Source: an uncultured Burkholderiales bacterium
GTDB lineage: Bacteria > Pseudomonadota > Gammaproteobacteria > Burkholderiales > Burkholderiaceae_C
Assembly: GCA_937927685.1 (NCBI GenBank)
Contig: CALBSC010000073.1
Location: 29,716-93,715, forward strand
DNA length: 64,000 nucleotides
Direction of reading: 5' to 3'
In this document: one piece after another, positions 8,232-17,843 of the stretch
Numbering within the stretch: position 1 is the stretch's first letter
Layout of the letters: the number at the start of each line of letters is the position of its first letter
Position numbers and translations under genes: made by a program
Notes under the pieces: generated by a model
What the model was told of the DNA's origin: nothing
Seen by the model: the letters and a program-made list of their open reading frames with translations, nothing else
Databases searched by the model: none

Positions 8232-8642
8232 ATGACCAGAATGCGGGTGTTGCTGGATTCCATCGCCCTGATCGACGCCAGTGCGTGGGATCAGGTGGTG
8301 GTATCGGGCTCGCACGGTGGCGCCTCGGCCGCCCAGTTTGTGCTTGACCTGGGACTGGCCCCTGGACGTTGGCCCTTCATCGTGTTCTACAACGATGCGG
8401 GAGGGGGCAAGGACCGGGCCGGCATCGTGGCCCTGGACATGCTGGGCGCACAGGGAGTGGCGTGTGCCACCTATTCCCATGACTCAGCCCGCATCGGGGA
8501 CGCGCAGGATGGGCTGGACCATGGTGTGGTGACCCACGCCAACGTGCAGGCCCAGGCGCTGGGGATCAGCCCGGGGGACACCGTCCACGAGGGGGCCGAG
8601 CGGTTGATGTCTCGGACCCGGTCAGCGCCGAGTCGTCCCTGA
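8232..8642 (+). CDS. Hypothetical cytoplasmic protein, 136 aa
   Basis: I do not recognise the family. The ATG at 8232 is the first sensible start, with an alternative ATG at 8241; the open frame extends further back over the ltaE promoter. Features are a VVVSGSHGGASAAQF segment near residue 22 and an FYNDAGGGKDRAGIVAL segment near residue 50. Both are glycine-rich turns after short strands, which suggests a small Rossmann-like or flavodoxin-like fold. Codon usage is as in the neighbours. It is divergent from ltaE and convergent with the FKBP gene. Confidence 0.7.
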   Translation: MTRMRVLLDSIALIDASAWDQVVVSGSHGGASAAQFVLDLGLAPGRWPFIVFYNDAGGGKDRAGIVALDMLGAQGVACATYSHDSARIGDAQDGLDHGVVTHANVQAQALGISPGDTVHEGAERLMSRTRSAPSRP

Positions 8643-8714
8643 ACCAGTCCTGAACCCGTGCTGAGACAGCCCTCATGGGGTGCCGGGCACGCGCATCAGG
8701 GGCACGAAGTGCCG

Positions 8715-9065
8715 TTACTCGATGCCCAGCAACTCGACGTCGAATTTCAGGGTGGCGTTGGGCGGAATCACACCACCGGCGCCGCGGGCGCCGTAGCCCA
8801 GATCGGCCGGGATGATCAGCGTGCGCTGTCCGCCCACCTTCATGCCCTGCACCCCTTCGTCCCAGCCGCGGATGACCATGCCTCCACCCAGGGGGAATTC
8901 GAACGGATCGTTGCGGTCGCGGCTGGAGTCGAACTTGGCGCCTTGCTCGCCGTTGTCATACAGCCACCCGGTGTAGTGCACTTGCACATAGCTGCCGGCG
9001 GTGGCAGTGTCGCCGCTGCCTTCGACAACGTCCAGGTACTGAAGGCCAGATTCGGTGGTGATCAT
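8715..9065 (-). CDS. FKBP-type peptidyl-prolyl cis-trans isomerase
   Basis: This 116-aa single FKBP domain catalyses proline isomerisation. It has VHYTGWLYDNG, FDSSRDRNDPFEFPLGGG, VIRGWDEGVQGMKVGG, and the C-terminal GVIPPNATLKFDVELL, all classic for FkpA/FKBP12-type proteins. I take the ATG at 9065 because extension to a TTG at 9086 adds no conserved sequence; neither start has a strong ribosome site. There is no signal peptide, so it is cytoplasmic. Confidence 0.92.
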   Translation of the reverse strand: MITTESGLQYLDVVEGSGDTATAGSYVQVHYTGWLYDNGEQGAKFDSSRDRNDPFEFPLGGGMVIRGWDEGVQGMKVGGQRTLIIPADLGYGARGAGGVIPPNATLKFDVELLGIE

Positions 9066-9116
9066 GAGGGGGTTCCGTTTCAACAAATCAAATCAACGAC
9101 GCAGTGTAGCAAGCGT

Positions 9117-10439
9117 TCAACGTCCAACCAGCGAGCGCAGGTCGATCGACAGGCCCATGGCCTGGTAGCCCAACCGGTTGGGGTGGAGCTTGTCACCGGG
9201 GCCACCCACGGTGGTGTCATGCACAAACTGCGGCTTCATGCCGCCCGTGTTGGGGTCGAGGATGGCCGGATCGAATTCCACCACACCATCAAACACCCCC
9301 GAGCTGCGGATGAACTGGTTCAGGGCCTTGCGCTTCTCGTCCTGCCCGTCGAACCCGTGGGCAGGACTGGTGCTGCCCAGTGCCGAGACAACGGTGGCAC
9401 CCAGTACCTGGATCGAGGGAATGAGTTGCCGCATGCGCGCCACACCGGTGCGCATGCCCGCGATGACCGCCTCAGCACTTGCGTTGCCGTTCTTGCTGAA
9501 GTCATTGGTGCCCTCGAGCCAGATCACTGTGCTCACGCCCGAGAGGCTCAGGATGTCCCGTTCCAGCCGCATCAACGCGGAAGGGCCGCCAGGAAAGGGT
9601 TGGGTCGGGCTGTACTGGGCCGGACCCACCACCTGATTGCCACCGATACCCGCGTTGAGCACCACGACTTTCTGGCCGTACTCCCTGTGCAGGCGACGCG
9701 ACAGCACATCCGGCCAGCGATCGTCTCCATTCATCGTCGAGGCGGTGCCATCGGTGATCGAGTCGCCAAAGCCCACCACCACGCGCGTATCCGCCGGGGC
9801 CAGCATGTCCACCGCGTCCAGAAAGAACCACGAGGCGGTGGTGTAGGTGAAGGCGGACTCTTCCTCCCGGTGTCCTTGCGATCCCGTACCCGGTGCCGTG
9901 ACATACGACGTGGTGAGGGCCTTGGCGTGCCAGGTCATCGGACCACTGGACTCGGGGACATGAAAGCTCACGGCCAGACGTCGACCATCGAGCCAGGGCA
10001 GGGTGTCGGGACGAACGAAGGGCAATTCAACCGGATCGCTCCACACGGATTGGCCGGCGGGCACGCTCACCCGGCGCTGGCCGCCGAAACTCACGGGGCG
10101 GTTGGTCCCCTTCAACACTTCCGAGCTGCCTTGTTGAACGCCCACGTACACATCGGCAAAGGTGACGGCTTGTGTGCCCAGGGCGTTGGAGAGTCGGATG
10201 CGGGTCCGGGGTCCCCACAGATCGGGACGAACCATCAGTCGGAATGACTGGTCGCGCGCGCCGATGGCGGGTTGCGGGAACGCCCCGGTCATGAGCGGTT
10301 GCGCCGAGGGGTTCCCGACCGGATAGGGTCCCTGGACCGAACCGATCCAGCTGGTGACCCACTTCATGTCAGTGGCAGCCATCACGATGGCGTGATGCCA
10401 CAGGAGGAGGCCCAGCAACAGGCCCAGAATGCGTCGCAT
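9117..10439 (-). CDS. Secreted SGNH/GDSL-family esterase
   Basis: This 440-aa protein begins with a signal peptide (MRRILGLLLGLLLWHH, cleavage likely after AIVMAA). The C-terminal half carries all SGNH blocks: FGDSITDG (nucleophile Ser), NAGIGGNQV (Gly), LEGTND (Asn) and DKLHPN (Asp/His). The N-terminal 180 residues form a beta-rich accessory region seen in secreted rhamnogalacturonan-acetylesterase-like and related lipases. It probably deacylates an extracellular or periplasmic carbohydrate or ester. The start at 10439 precedes the signal peptide. The gene is divergent from the TRAP transporter. Confidence 0.88.
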   Translation of the reverse strand: MRRILGLLLGLLLWHHAIVMAATDMKWVTSWIGSVQGPYPVGNPSAQPLMTGAFPQPAIGARDQSFRLMVRPDLWGPRTRIRLSNALGTQAVTFADVYVGVQQGSSEVLKGTNRPVSFGGQRRVSVPAGQSVWSDPVELPFVRPDTLPWLDGRRLAVSFHVPESSGPMTWHAKALTTSYVTAPGTGSQGHREEESAFTYTTASWFFLDAVDMLAPADTRVVVGFGDSITDGTASTMNGDDRWPDVLSRRLHREYGQKVVVLNAGIGGNQVVGPAQYSPTQPFPGGPSALMRLERDILSLSGVSTVIWLEGTNDFSKNGNASAEAVIAGMRTGVARMRQLIPSIQVLGATVVSALGSTSPAHGFDGQDEKRKALNQFIRSSGVFDGVVEFDPAILDPNTGGMKPQFVHDTTVGGPGDKLHPNRLGYQAMGLSIDLRSLVGR

Positions 10440-10723
10440 GAAAGATTCTTTCTGATCGGGATAAGCATGGTGAAACCGGGCAGGGGGACAAGCCATTTGA
10501 CAAGATCATCCACACGCATTGTGAGGGCGATAGCTCCATCCGAATTGTCTCAAGCGCTACAACCCCCACCCCGGGCTGCCCGCGATACCCTTGCATTGCG
10601 CACAACTACCAATGGCCGTCCGTCTTACAAACTGATATGGTTCGGGCGCTGATGGCCTGCCAGGTGGCAAGCTGCAATGGGTAGGGACAACGGCTTAACG
10701 ATCAAGCCACGAGGAGAAAGACC

Positions 10724-11686
10724 ATGACGTTCTGGAATCGACTGCTGGCACCGGGGGTGCTGGGCGCATTGATGGTGGGCAGCGCGATGGCGCAAAATAT
10801 TTCCATCGCCACGGGCGGCACGGGCGGTGTCTACTACCCCCTGGGGGGCGGCATGGCGGCCGTCTTGTCCAAGCACGTCTCCGGGTTGCAGGCCACGGCC
10901 GAAGTCACCGGTGGTTCGGTCGACAATCTCAAACTCATCGGGACGGGCAAGCCTTACCTCGGCATGGTCATGTCCGATGCGGCGCAAGACGCGCTCAGGG
11001 GCGTGGACAAATTCAATGGCAACAAGGTGCCGCTCAAAACCCTGATGGTGATGTACCCCAACCGCATGCATGTGGTGAGCATCGAAGGCAAGGGCGTGAG
11101 CAAGATGGCTGACCTCAAGGGCAAGCGCGTCTCCACGGGCGCACCGGGCAGCGCCACCGAGGTGATGGCATTTCGCCTGATCGAAGCCGCCGGCCTGGAC
11201 AAGGACAAGGACATGAAGCGCGAGCGCCTGAGCGTGGCCGAGTCGGTCAACGCACTCAAGGACGGCAAGATCGACGCCTTCTTCTGGGTGGGCGGTCTCC
11301 CCACCGCCGCGGTGACGGACCTGGCCAACACCCCGGGGACCAAAATCAAGATGATTGACCATGCCGATGCGGTGGCGGCCATGAACAAGAAGTACGGCAA
11401 CCTCTACATCGAGGACGTGATCGACAAGAGCATCTACAAAGGCATGGAAGCCGACAACAAGCAGGCCACGGTGATGAACATCCTGGTCGCCCATGAAAAC
11501 CTCGACGAAAAAACCGCCTACAACATTGTGAAGACGGTGTTCGAGAAGAAGGACGAACTGGTTGCCGTGCACAAGGAGGCGATCAATTTCAGGCTTGACA
11601 GCCAGAAAGCCTCGGCCTCGCCCATTCCCTTCCACCCCGGCGCCATTCGCTACTACGCTGAGAAGGGCATCAAGATCGCCCCATGA
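10724..11686 (+). CDS. TAXI-family TRAP transporter substrate-binding protein
   Basis: This 320-aa periplasmic protein has a signal peptide ending at SAMAQ (about residue 24). The mature part begins ISIATGGTGGVYYPLGG, the signature of TAXI (TRAP-associated extracytoplasmic immunogenic) binding proteins, and continues with STGAPGSATEVMAFRLIEAAG. It would capture an organic acid or amino acid and hand it to the membrane component, whose ATG overlaps this stop codon. A good GAGGAGAAAG precedes the start. Confidence 0.93.
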   Translation: MTFWNRLLAPGVLGALMVGSAMAQNISIATGGTGGVYYPLGGGMAAVLSKHVSGLQATAEVTGGSVDNLKLIGTGKPYLGMVMSDAAQDALRGVDKFNGNKVPLKTLMVMYPNRMHVVSIEGKGVSKMADLKGKRVSTGAPGSATEVMAFRLIEAAGLDKDKDMKRERLSVAESVNALKDGKIDAFFWVGGLPTAAVTDLANTPGTKIKMIDHADAVAAMNKKYGNLYIEDVIDKSIYKGMEADNKQATVMNILVAHENLDEKTAYNIVKTVFEKKDELVAVHKEAINFRLDSQKASASPIPFHPGAIRYYAEKGIKIAP

Positions 11687-13719
11687 CCTCAGCGCAACCA
11701 TCGGGTGCCTTGAGCGAGCACCAGGTCAGTCAGGCATCGCTCGCCAAGGCCGAAGAGTTCATTGAAGCCGAGGAGGGCGCGGCCAACAAGTTCAAGGGCT
11801 GGATGGCCCTGGTGCTCACCCTCATGGCGGTGGGCATGTCGGTGTTCCACCTGTACACCGCCTATGCCATCGTGCCCACGCAGGTGCTGCGTCCGGTGCA
11901 CGTGGGCATGGTGCTGTTCCTGTGCTTCCTGATGTTTCCCATCGCCACCCGGTTTCGCCACCGCATCATGTGGTGGGACTGGATGGCCGCAGCCCTGTCG
12001 GTGGCCGTGGTCTGGTACCTCATCCAGGGCGGTGACGATTTCACCGACCGCAACACCCTGCCCAACTCGCTGGATGTGTTTTTTGGCGTGTGTCTGATTG
12101 CGCTGGTGCTGGAGGGCATGCGCCGTACCAACGGTTGGGTGATGCCGGTCATCACGCTGGCGTTCATCGCTTACGCGCTGGCGGGTCCCCTGCTGCCGGC
12201 TCCCTGGACGCACAAGGGCTATGAGCTGGGTCGTCTGGTGGGTGTGTTGTACATGACGCTGGAAGGCATCTATGGCGTGGCGGTGGATGTGTCTGCCTCA
12301 CTCATCATCCTGTTCACCATCTTCGGTGCGTTCCTCCAGTACTCCGGAGCGGGCAAGTTCTACATCGATTTTTCCTTTGCGGCGATGGGCGGCAAGTCCT
12401 CCAGCGCAGGCCGCACGGTGGTGCTGTCCTCCTTTCTGCTGGGGGGGCCTTCGGGCTCGGGCGTGGCCACCACGGTGACCTTGGGGGCGGTGGCCTATCC
12501 CATGCTGGCCAAGGTAGGCTACGAGCGCAATGCTGCAGGCGGCTTGCTCTCAGCGGGTGGGCTGGGTGCCATCATCTCGCCGCCAGTGCTGGGCGCGGCT
12601 GCGTTCCTGATTGCCGAGTTCCTCAAGATTTCCTACCTGGACGTGCTGCTGATGGCCGTGATCCCCACGGTGCTGTTTTACCTGGCGCTGTTCCTGATGG
12701 TGGAGATTGACGCGCGCAAATACGGCATGCAAGACAGCGCCATCGAGGCCGTGGACACGGTGTGGAACCTCGCACGTCGCTACTGGTTCCACTTCCTGTC
12801 GCTGATCTCCATCGTGGCCTTCATGATGTGGGGCTTCTCGCCCGTGCTCTCGGTGTTCTGGGCCACGGTCGTGTCCCTGATCACCAGCCTGCTGCGCTCG
12901 GACACCGCCTTGATTCCCCGGGATGTGCTCTCGGCGTCGTCGTCGGGACTGGGGCATCGACTCATGTCCATGCCCTTGATGAAAGCCCTGGAAGCCGGCT
13001 CGGTGGGCATGCTCAATGTGGCCACCACGTGTGCGGGTGCGGGCATCATCGTGGGCGTGGTGACGCTCACCGGGCTGGGGCTGAAATTCAGCACCATCGT
13101 GATCGACTACGCGGCGGGCTCGCTGCTGTTGACCGCTATATTTTCGGCCCTGGTGGTCTGGATCGTGGGTCTGGCGGTGCCGGTGACGGCGTCTTACATC
13201 ATCTGTGCCGTGATCGCAGCCCCTGCGTTGACCAAGCTCGGCGTGCCGGATTTTGCCGCCCACATGTTCATCTTTTATTACGCCGTGCTCTCCGAGGTCT
13301 CGCCTCCCACGGCCTTGTCGCCATTCGCGGCAGCAGCCATCACGGGCGGTGATCCGTACAAGACCACGCTGCAGTGCTGGAAGTACACCGTGCCCGCTTT
13401 TTTGGTGCCGTTCATGTTTGTGCTGGACCCCAGCGGTCAGGGCCTCTTGCTGATGGGTTCGACCAAGGCATTGGCCACCGCCCCCTGGGGCTCGATCGCC
13501 CTCGTGACCTTGACGGCCGCCTTGGGCATTGCCGCCATCGCGGCGGGCTTTCAGGGCTGGGCCTGGCTCAAGACCACGACGCTGGAGCGCACCTTGCTGA
13601 TCGTGGCCGGCTTTGCGCTGGTCTATCCCTCATCCTGGACTGATCTGGGCGGCTTGGCCATGGTGATCGTTGCCGTCGGTTCGCAGTGGTGGCGCATGCG
13701 GCAACCCGACACCGTTTGA
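11683..13719 (+). CDS. TRAP transporter fused permease (4TM/12TM, DctQM fusion)
   Basis: This 678-aa integral membrane protein joins the small (DctQ-like) and large (DctM-like) TRAP permease subunits in one chain, as is usual for TAXI systems. Many hydrophobic spans are visible. The large-subunit signature lies around SSAGRTVVLSSFLLGGPSGSG and the following LSAGGLGAIISPPVLGAAAF. It drives ion-coupled uptake of the ligand bound by the 10724 protein. The ATGA overlap with that gene indicates coupling. The substrate is unknown; glutamate or other carboxylates are typical. Confidence 0.93.
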   Translation: MTSAQPSGALSEHQVSQASLAKAEEFIEAEEGAANKFKGWMALVLTLMAVGMSVFHLYTAYAIVPTQVLRPVHVGMVLFLCFLMFPIATRFRHRIMWWDWMAAALSVAVVWYLIQGGDDFTDRNTLPNSLDVFFGVCLIALVLEGMRRTNGWVMPVITLAFIAYALAGPLLPAPWTHKGYELGRLVGVLYMTLEGIYGVAVDVSASLIILFTIFGAFLQYSGAGKFYIDFSFAAMGGKSSSAGRTVVLSSFLLGGPSGSGVATTVTLGAVAYPMLAKVGYERNAAGGLLSAGGLGAIISPPVLGAAAFLIAEFLKISYLDVLLMAVIPTVLFYLALFLMVEIDARKYGMQDSAIEAVDTVWNLARRYWFHFLSLISIVAFMMWGFSPVLSVFWATVVSLITSLLRSDTALIPRDVLSASSSGLGHRLMSMPLMKALEAGSVGMLNVATTCAGAGIIVGVVTLTGLGLKFSTIVIDYAAGSLLLTAIFSALVVWIVGLAVPVTASYIICAVIAAPALTKLGVPDFAAHMFIFYYAVLSEVSPPTALSPFAAAAITGGDPYKTTLQCWKYTVPAFLVPFMFVLDPSGQGLLLMGSTKALATAPWGSIALVTLTAALGIAAIAAGFQGWAWLKTTTLERTLLIVAGFALVYPSSWTDLGGLAMVIVAVGSQWWRMRQPDTV

Positions 13720-13787
13720 CGGCGGGGACATGAAGCGGTCCCGTGGTTGCGGGCGGCCGCTTCGGGCCGGCGGGGCAGGCCTGTGCG

Positions 13788-15035
13788 TCAGGCTTGCGCC
13801 GGCGCTTTGGGCGGCTTGGCCAACCAGAACGAGAGCACCCCCGTGCCGGCCAGCAAGGCGAGCACGGTAAAGCCCAACTGGTAGTCCCCGGTGATGTCCC
13901 CCAGGAAACCCGCCAACATGGGGCCCAGCACCTGGCCAATGGCGGCAATCACCGCGGACAAGCCCAGGATCATGCCAATCGAGCGGCGTCCAAAGTAGTC
14001 GGCGCGAATGGCTTGCATGAAAGGGCCACGCAAGCCCCAGGCAAATCCGTGCAGCAGGGCGAAACCCACCAGCCAGATCGAGTCGGTGGCGTAGGTCAGC
14101 ATCAACAAGCCACTGGCGTGCATGAGCATGCACAGGGCCGAGACCCGCGTCTTGTTCACCTTGTCGCCAATCACGCCACCGGTGAGTACGCCCGCCACTT
14201 GCGCCAGGGTCATCAGGGTGATGAAGAAAGATGCTTGCGCAACCGTGTAGGACAGCGAGATGCGCATGTGGTTGATGGCATGCGTGTTCACGGCCGACAC
14301 CACCAGCAGGGCAAGACCATGCCCGGCGGAGACCAGCCAGAATGAACTGGTGCGCAAGGCTTCCCGTGCGGTGAATTCATGCCCCGGGTCCTCATGGGCC
14401 TTGAGTTCGCTGGCATGGCCGTGACTGACTGCCGCGTGGTCGTGGCCATCCACCACTTCGCCATGGTCCTCGGGACGCCGGCGAAAGATCATCGAGATGG
14501 GAAACCCCACCAGGATGGCCAGCACGCCACAACTGAGGGCTGTTGTACGCCACCCAAACTGCTCCATGCCCCAGGCGACCAGCGGCACAAAGATGCCTCC
14601 CAGGGCCAGGCCCAGTCCCACCATCGAAATGGCACGGGCGCGCTTTTTCTCGAACCACTGAATGATGGCGCAGTTGAGCGGAAAGTAGCCGCACATGGAC
14701 GACCCGATGGCAATCACCACCACCGCGCCGTACAAGCCGCCCAGGGTGTCGATCTGGCTCAGACAGATGAAGCCGATGCCAAACAGCACAATGCCGATCT
14801 TGATCAGCATCTGAGAGCCGAAACGGTCGATGAACCAGCCCAGCAACGGCCCGATGATGGCGGCTTCCATGGACTGCAGGGCCGAGGCGCCCGACACCGA
14901 GGTTTTGCTCCACCCTTTTTCCTCGATCAGCACCGAGAGGTAGGCGCCGAAGGCCTGATGCAGCATCATGGCCTGGATGAACTGGATGCCGGCGGCCGCA
15001 GCCACCATCTTCCAGCCGTAAAAAATCTTCTTCAC
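13788..15035 (-). CDS. MFS transporter, OFA (oxalate/formate antiporter-like) type
   Basis: This 415-aa protein has about 12 membrane spans and the OFA-like N-terminus FYGWKMVAAAAG. The start is a GTG at 15035 whose last bases overlap the TGA of the upstream ThDP enzyme (GTGA), so the two are translationally coupled and probably serve one pathway, with import or export of a mono- or dicarboxylate. The cytosolic loop between spans 6 and 7 contains seven histidines within about 35 residues (around DGHDHAAVSHGH and AHEDPGH), an unusual potential metal-binding stretch. Confidence 0.88.
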   Translation of the reverse strand: MKKIFYGWKMVAAAAGIQFIQAMMLHQAFGAYLSVLIEEKGWSKTSVSGASALQSMEAAIIGPLLGWFIDRFGSQMLIKIGIVLFGIGFICLSQIDTLGGLYGAVVVIAIGSSMCGYFPLNCAIIQWFEKKRARAISMVGLGLALGGIFVPLVAWGMEQFGWRTTALSCGVLAILVGFPISMIFRRRPEDHGEVVDGHDHAAVSHGHASELKAHEDPGHEFTAREALRTSSFWLVSAGHGLALLVVSAVNTHAINHMRISLSYTVAQASFFITLMTLAQVAGVLTGGVIGDKVNKTRVSALCMLMHASGLLMLTYATDSIWLVGFALLHGFAWGLRGPFMQAIRADYFGRRSIGMILGLSAVIAAIGQVLGPMLAGFLGDITGDYQLGFTVLALLAGTGVLSFWLAKPPKAPAQA

Positions 15036-16615
15036 ATCAGGACTTCAATCAGGACGGGACCGGGTGTGGCCAGGGCCTGGGCAAACGCTGTGGCGAGTCC
15101 CTCGAGGGTGTCCACCTGTCGTCCGGGTACGCCGTGCCCTTTGGCGAGGGACACCCAGTCCAGATGCGGACGGTCCAGGGTGAGCATGTCGCGCGCGCGC
15201 TCACCGGGCGTGCCGGCGCCCACCGCCTGCAATTCACCCCGCAAAATTTGATAAGCCCGGTTGGCAAAGATCAGCACTTTGACGTTCAGTCCTTCGCGTG
15301 CCATGGTCCACAGGGCCTGCTCGGTGTACATGGCACTGCCGTCACCTTCCAGCACGATGACTGGCCGGTCTGGGGCTGCGATGGCAGCCCCGACGGCGGC
15401 GGGCAGACCAAACCCGATCGAGCCGCCCATCACATTGATCCAGTCATGCGGCCGTGCGCTGGACGTCGGCACCTCAAAGCCACGACCGGTGGACACCGAT
15501 TCGTCCACCACGATGGCGTGTTCGGGCAAGAGCGCTGCCAGCACCTGGCCGATGCCGGCCGGATCTGGCCGACCGGTCGGCAGGCTGGTCAACGCGGATG
15601 CGTGCAAGGCCTCGGCCACTCCCTGCGGGGCCTGGTGGCGTGCGCCCAGCCGGTCAGCCAGGGCCTCCAAGGCACCGTTGATGTCCTGCTCCACGGTGGC
15701 CAACGGGATGATGCGTGCCTCGGGTGGCACCAGCACGCTGGGTTTGTTGGGATAGGCGAAGAACGCCACCGGGACTTTGCTGCCCACCAGGATGAGGGTG
15801 TCGAATTCCTTCAGCATCGCCACGGCGGGATCCACCGCGTAGGGTACGCGCCTGGCCTTCACGCGGCCGGCACCGCGCTCAGTGCGCGGAACGTTGTATT
15901 CACCCAGCACGGCACACCCGGTGCGCGCCGCGATCCGACCGGCCCATGTGAGGGCGGTATCCAGGCCGCCCATGCCGCCCAGCAGGATGGCACAGCGGCC
16001 AGCGTTGGGCGCCAGGGATTCCAGCGCGCGAGCTGCGCTCTCCAGGGCCTCAGGATCAAACGATGCACGGGCCGCAGGTCCCTGCGCGGTGCACACCTCG
16101 CCGCCTGGATTCCAAGCGGTATCGGCCGGCAGAATCAGCGTGGCAATGCGGCCCGGTGCAGTGCGGGCCTCGGTGATGGCGCGCGCACCATCCTGTGCCA
16201 CCCCCTGGGAGGAGCGGCTGGTATGCACCCAGTGGGACATGGGGCGTGCCACGCCCTCGATGTCGGCGGTGAGCGGTGCGTCATAGGCCAGGTGGTGCAT
16301 CGCGTGCTCGCCCACGATGTTGACGATGCCCGAGTGCGCCTTGCGCGCGTTGTGCAGGTTGGCCAGGCCATTGCCCAGGCCTGGCCCGAGGTGGAGCAGG
16401 GTAGCCGCAGGACGCTGGGCCATGCGGTAGTAGCCGTCGGCGGCGCCGGTGACCACCCCTTCAAACAGTCCTAGCACACAGCGGATGCCCGGCACCGTGT
16501 CAAGTGCCGCCACAAAATGCATCTCGGACGTGCCGGGATTGGTGAAACACACATCCACCTGGTTGTGAACCAGGGTGCGAACCAGACTTTCTGCACCATT
16601 CATCATGAGAGGCAT
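15032..16615 (-). CDS. ThDP-dependent 2-oxoacid decarboxylase/carboligase (benzoylformate decarboxylase or acetolactate-synthase-like)
   Basis: This 527-aa enzyme has the three-domain layout of the POX/BFD family. E52 in LFEGVVTGAADGY is the ThDP N1' glutamate, and the cofactor motif begins at GDG 424-426 and ends near FANRAYQIL. FAD-binding residues of true acetolactate synthases are not evident. The related group includes benzoylformate decarboxylase and many acetolactate synthase-like proteins, so substrate assignment is open. Starts at 16615, 16606 and 16603 are all ATG; I take the first, though none has a clear ribosome site. The coupled MFS gene suggests the substrate is imported. Confidence 0.85.
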   Translation of the reverse strand: MPLMMNGAESLVRTLVHNQVDVCFTNPGTSEMHFVAALDTVPGIRCVLGLFEGVVTGAADGYYRMAQRPAATLLHLGPGLGNGLANLHNARKAHSGIVNIVGEHAMHHLAYDAPLTADIEGVARPMSHWVHTSRSSQGVAQDGARAITEARTAPGRIATLILPADTAWNPGGEVCTAQGPAARASFDPEALESAARALESLAPNAGRCAILLGGMGGLDTALTWAGRIAARTGCAVLGEYNVPRTERGAGRVKARRVPYAVDPAVAMLKEFDTLILVGSKVPVAFFAYPNKPSVLVPPEARIIPLATVEQDINGALEALADRLGARHQAPQGVAEALHASALTSLPTGRPDPAGIGQVLAALLPEHAIVVDESVSTGRGFEVPTSSARPHDWINVMGGSIGFGLPAAVGAAIAAPDRPVIVLEGDGSAMYTEQALWTMAREGLNVKVLIFANRAYQILRGELQAVGAGTPGERARDMLTLDRPHLDWVSLAKGHGVPGRQVDTLEGLATAFAQALATPGPVLIEVLM

Positions 16616-16780
16616 TGTCGGGGTAATTCGGGTTTCATGGCGACAGGCGGACCGAGGCGATGTTGCGCAGGGGACAGCCGAGGCCTGACGGCCTCGCTGG
16701 GGGGGTTGAGCGGGGCTTGCCAAAACCCACCCCGGCACGCAGAATTCCCCGGCATTCCATGTTGATCGGAGATTTCTCAC

Positions 16781-17830
16781 ATGTACAGCTATGACGTGAC
16801 CGAATGGGGCAAGCCCCTGCAAAAAGCGCTTCGGGATACCCCCACGCCCCAAGGCACCGAAGTGCTGGTCCGGGTCAAGTACTGCGGCGTGTGCCACTCC
16901 GATGTGCACATTCGGGATGGTTACTTCGACCTGGGAGGCGGGAAAAAATTCCACATGTCCCAGCGCGGCATGAAACCGCCGGTCACCATGGGTCACGAAC
17001 CCCTGGGCACCGTCCTGTCGGCTGGCCCGCAGGCGAAGGACGTGCCGATCGGCCAGGACCGCCTGGTCTACCCCTGGACCGGTTGCGGCCAATGTGCGCG
17101 TTGCCAGGAAGGCATGGACAACTGGTGCCCCACGCCACGTTTTCTGGGCATCCAGAAGTCGGGTGGCTATGCGGACCACATGATCGTGCCGCACCCCAAG
17201 TACCTGGTTGACGTCACCGGACTGGATCCGCAGTACGCCCCCATCCTGGCCTGCTCGGGACTGACCACCTACAGCGCGGTGCGCAAACTCATGCCTTGCT
17301 CACCGCAGGACTGGATCGTGCTCATGGGCGCGGGCGGCCTGGGCCTGATGGCGGTGTCCATGTTGCGTGCCCTGGGCCACGAGAACATCGCCGTGTGCGA
17401 CATCGACAGCCGCAAGTGGGACGCTGCGCGGGCCGTCGGCGCCAAAGAAGTGCTCGATCCCTCCCAACCCGAGACGCAGGACAAGCTGATGGCCTTGCCC
17501 GGCGGCGTCTGGGGTGTGGCTGACTTTGTGGGGGCCGAACCAACGGCCACCCTGGGGCTGGCGGTGTTGCGCAAGGGCGGACGCTATGTCGTGGTGGGCC
17601 TGTATGGCGGCGAGGTGCCGATTTCGCTGGTTCCGCTGGCACAGCGTGCCTTGACGGTACAAGGCTCCTACGTGGGCTCGTTGCAAGAGTTGCGCGAAGT
17701 GGTGGACCTGGCCAAGAGCGGCAAGCTCCAGTCGATCCCCACGGCACTGTGCTCGCTGGATGAAGTCTCGGGTGTGCTGGATCAACTCAAGCAGGGTGGC
17801 GTCATTGGCCGGGTGGTGGCCAGGATTTGA
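16781..17830 (+). CDS. Zinc-dependent alcohol dehydrogenase
   Basis: This 349-aa medium-chain dehydrogenase has catalytic zinc ligands C38 (YCGVCHSD) and H72-E73 (GHEP), four structural-zinc cysteines C102, C105, C108 and C116, and the NAD(P)-binding GAGGLGLMAV. It interconverts an alcohol and aldehyde. The gene is divergent from the ThDP decarboxylase, 165 bases away, which would supply an aldehyde; the aldehyde oxidoreductase 10 kb upstream could use the same pool (inference). The gene ends just before a 10-bp hairpin. Confidence 0.92.
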   Translation: MYSYDVTEWGKPLQKALRDTPTPQGTEVLVRVKYCGVCHSDVHIRDGYFDLGGGKKFHMSQRGMKPPVTMGHEPLGTVLSAGPQAKDVPIGQDRLVYPWTGCGQCARCQEGMDNWCPTPRFLGIQKSGGYADHMIVPHPKYLVDVTGLDPQYAPILACSGLTTYSAVRKLMPCSPQDWIVLMGAGGLGLMAVSMLRALGHENIAVCDIDSRKWDAARAVGAKEVLDPSQPETQDKLMALPGGVWGVADFVGAEPTATLGLAVLRKGGRYVVVGLYGGEVPISLVPLAQRALTVQGSYVGSLQELREVVDLAKSGKLQSIPTALCSLDEVSGVLDQLKQGGVIGRVVARI

Positions 17831-17843
17831 GGGCGATGCGGCG

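Noticed and set aside
8658..10247. 529-aa plus-strand frame across the FKBP and SGNH genes
   Set aside because: It runs antisense through two clear genes on the minus strand and has no recognisable domain.
15134..16474. 446-aa plus-strand frame opposite the ThDP decarboxylase
   Set aside because: The minus-strand product has complete ThDP motifs; the plus frame is a shadow.
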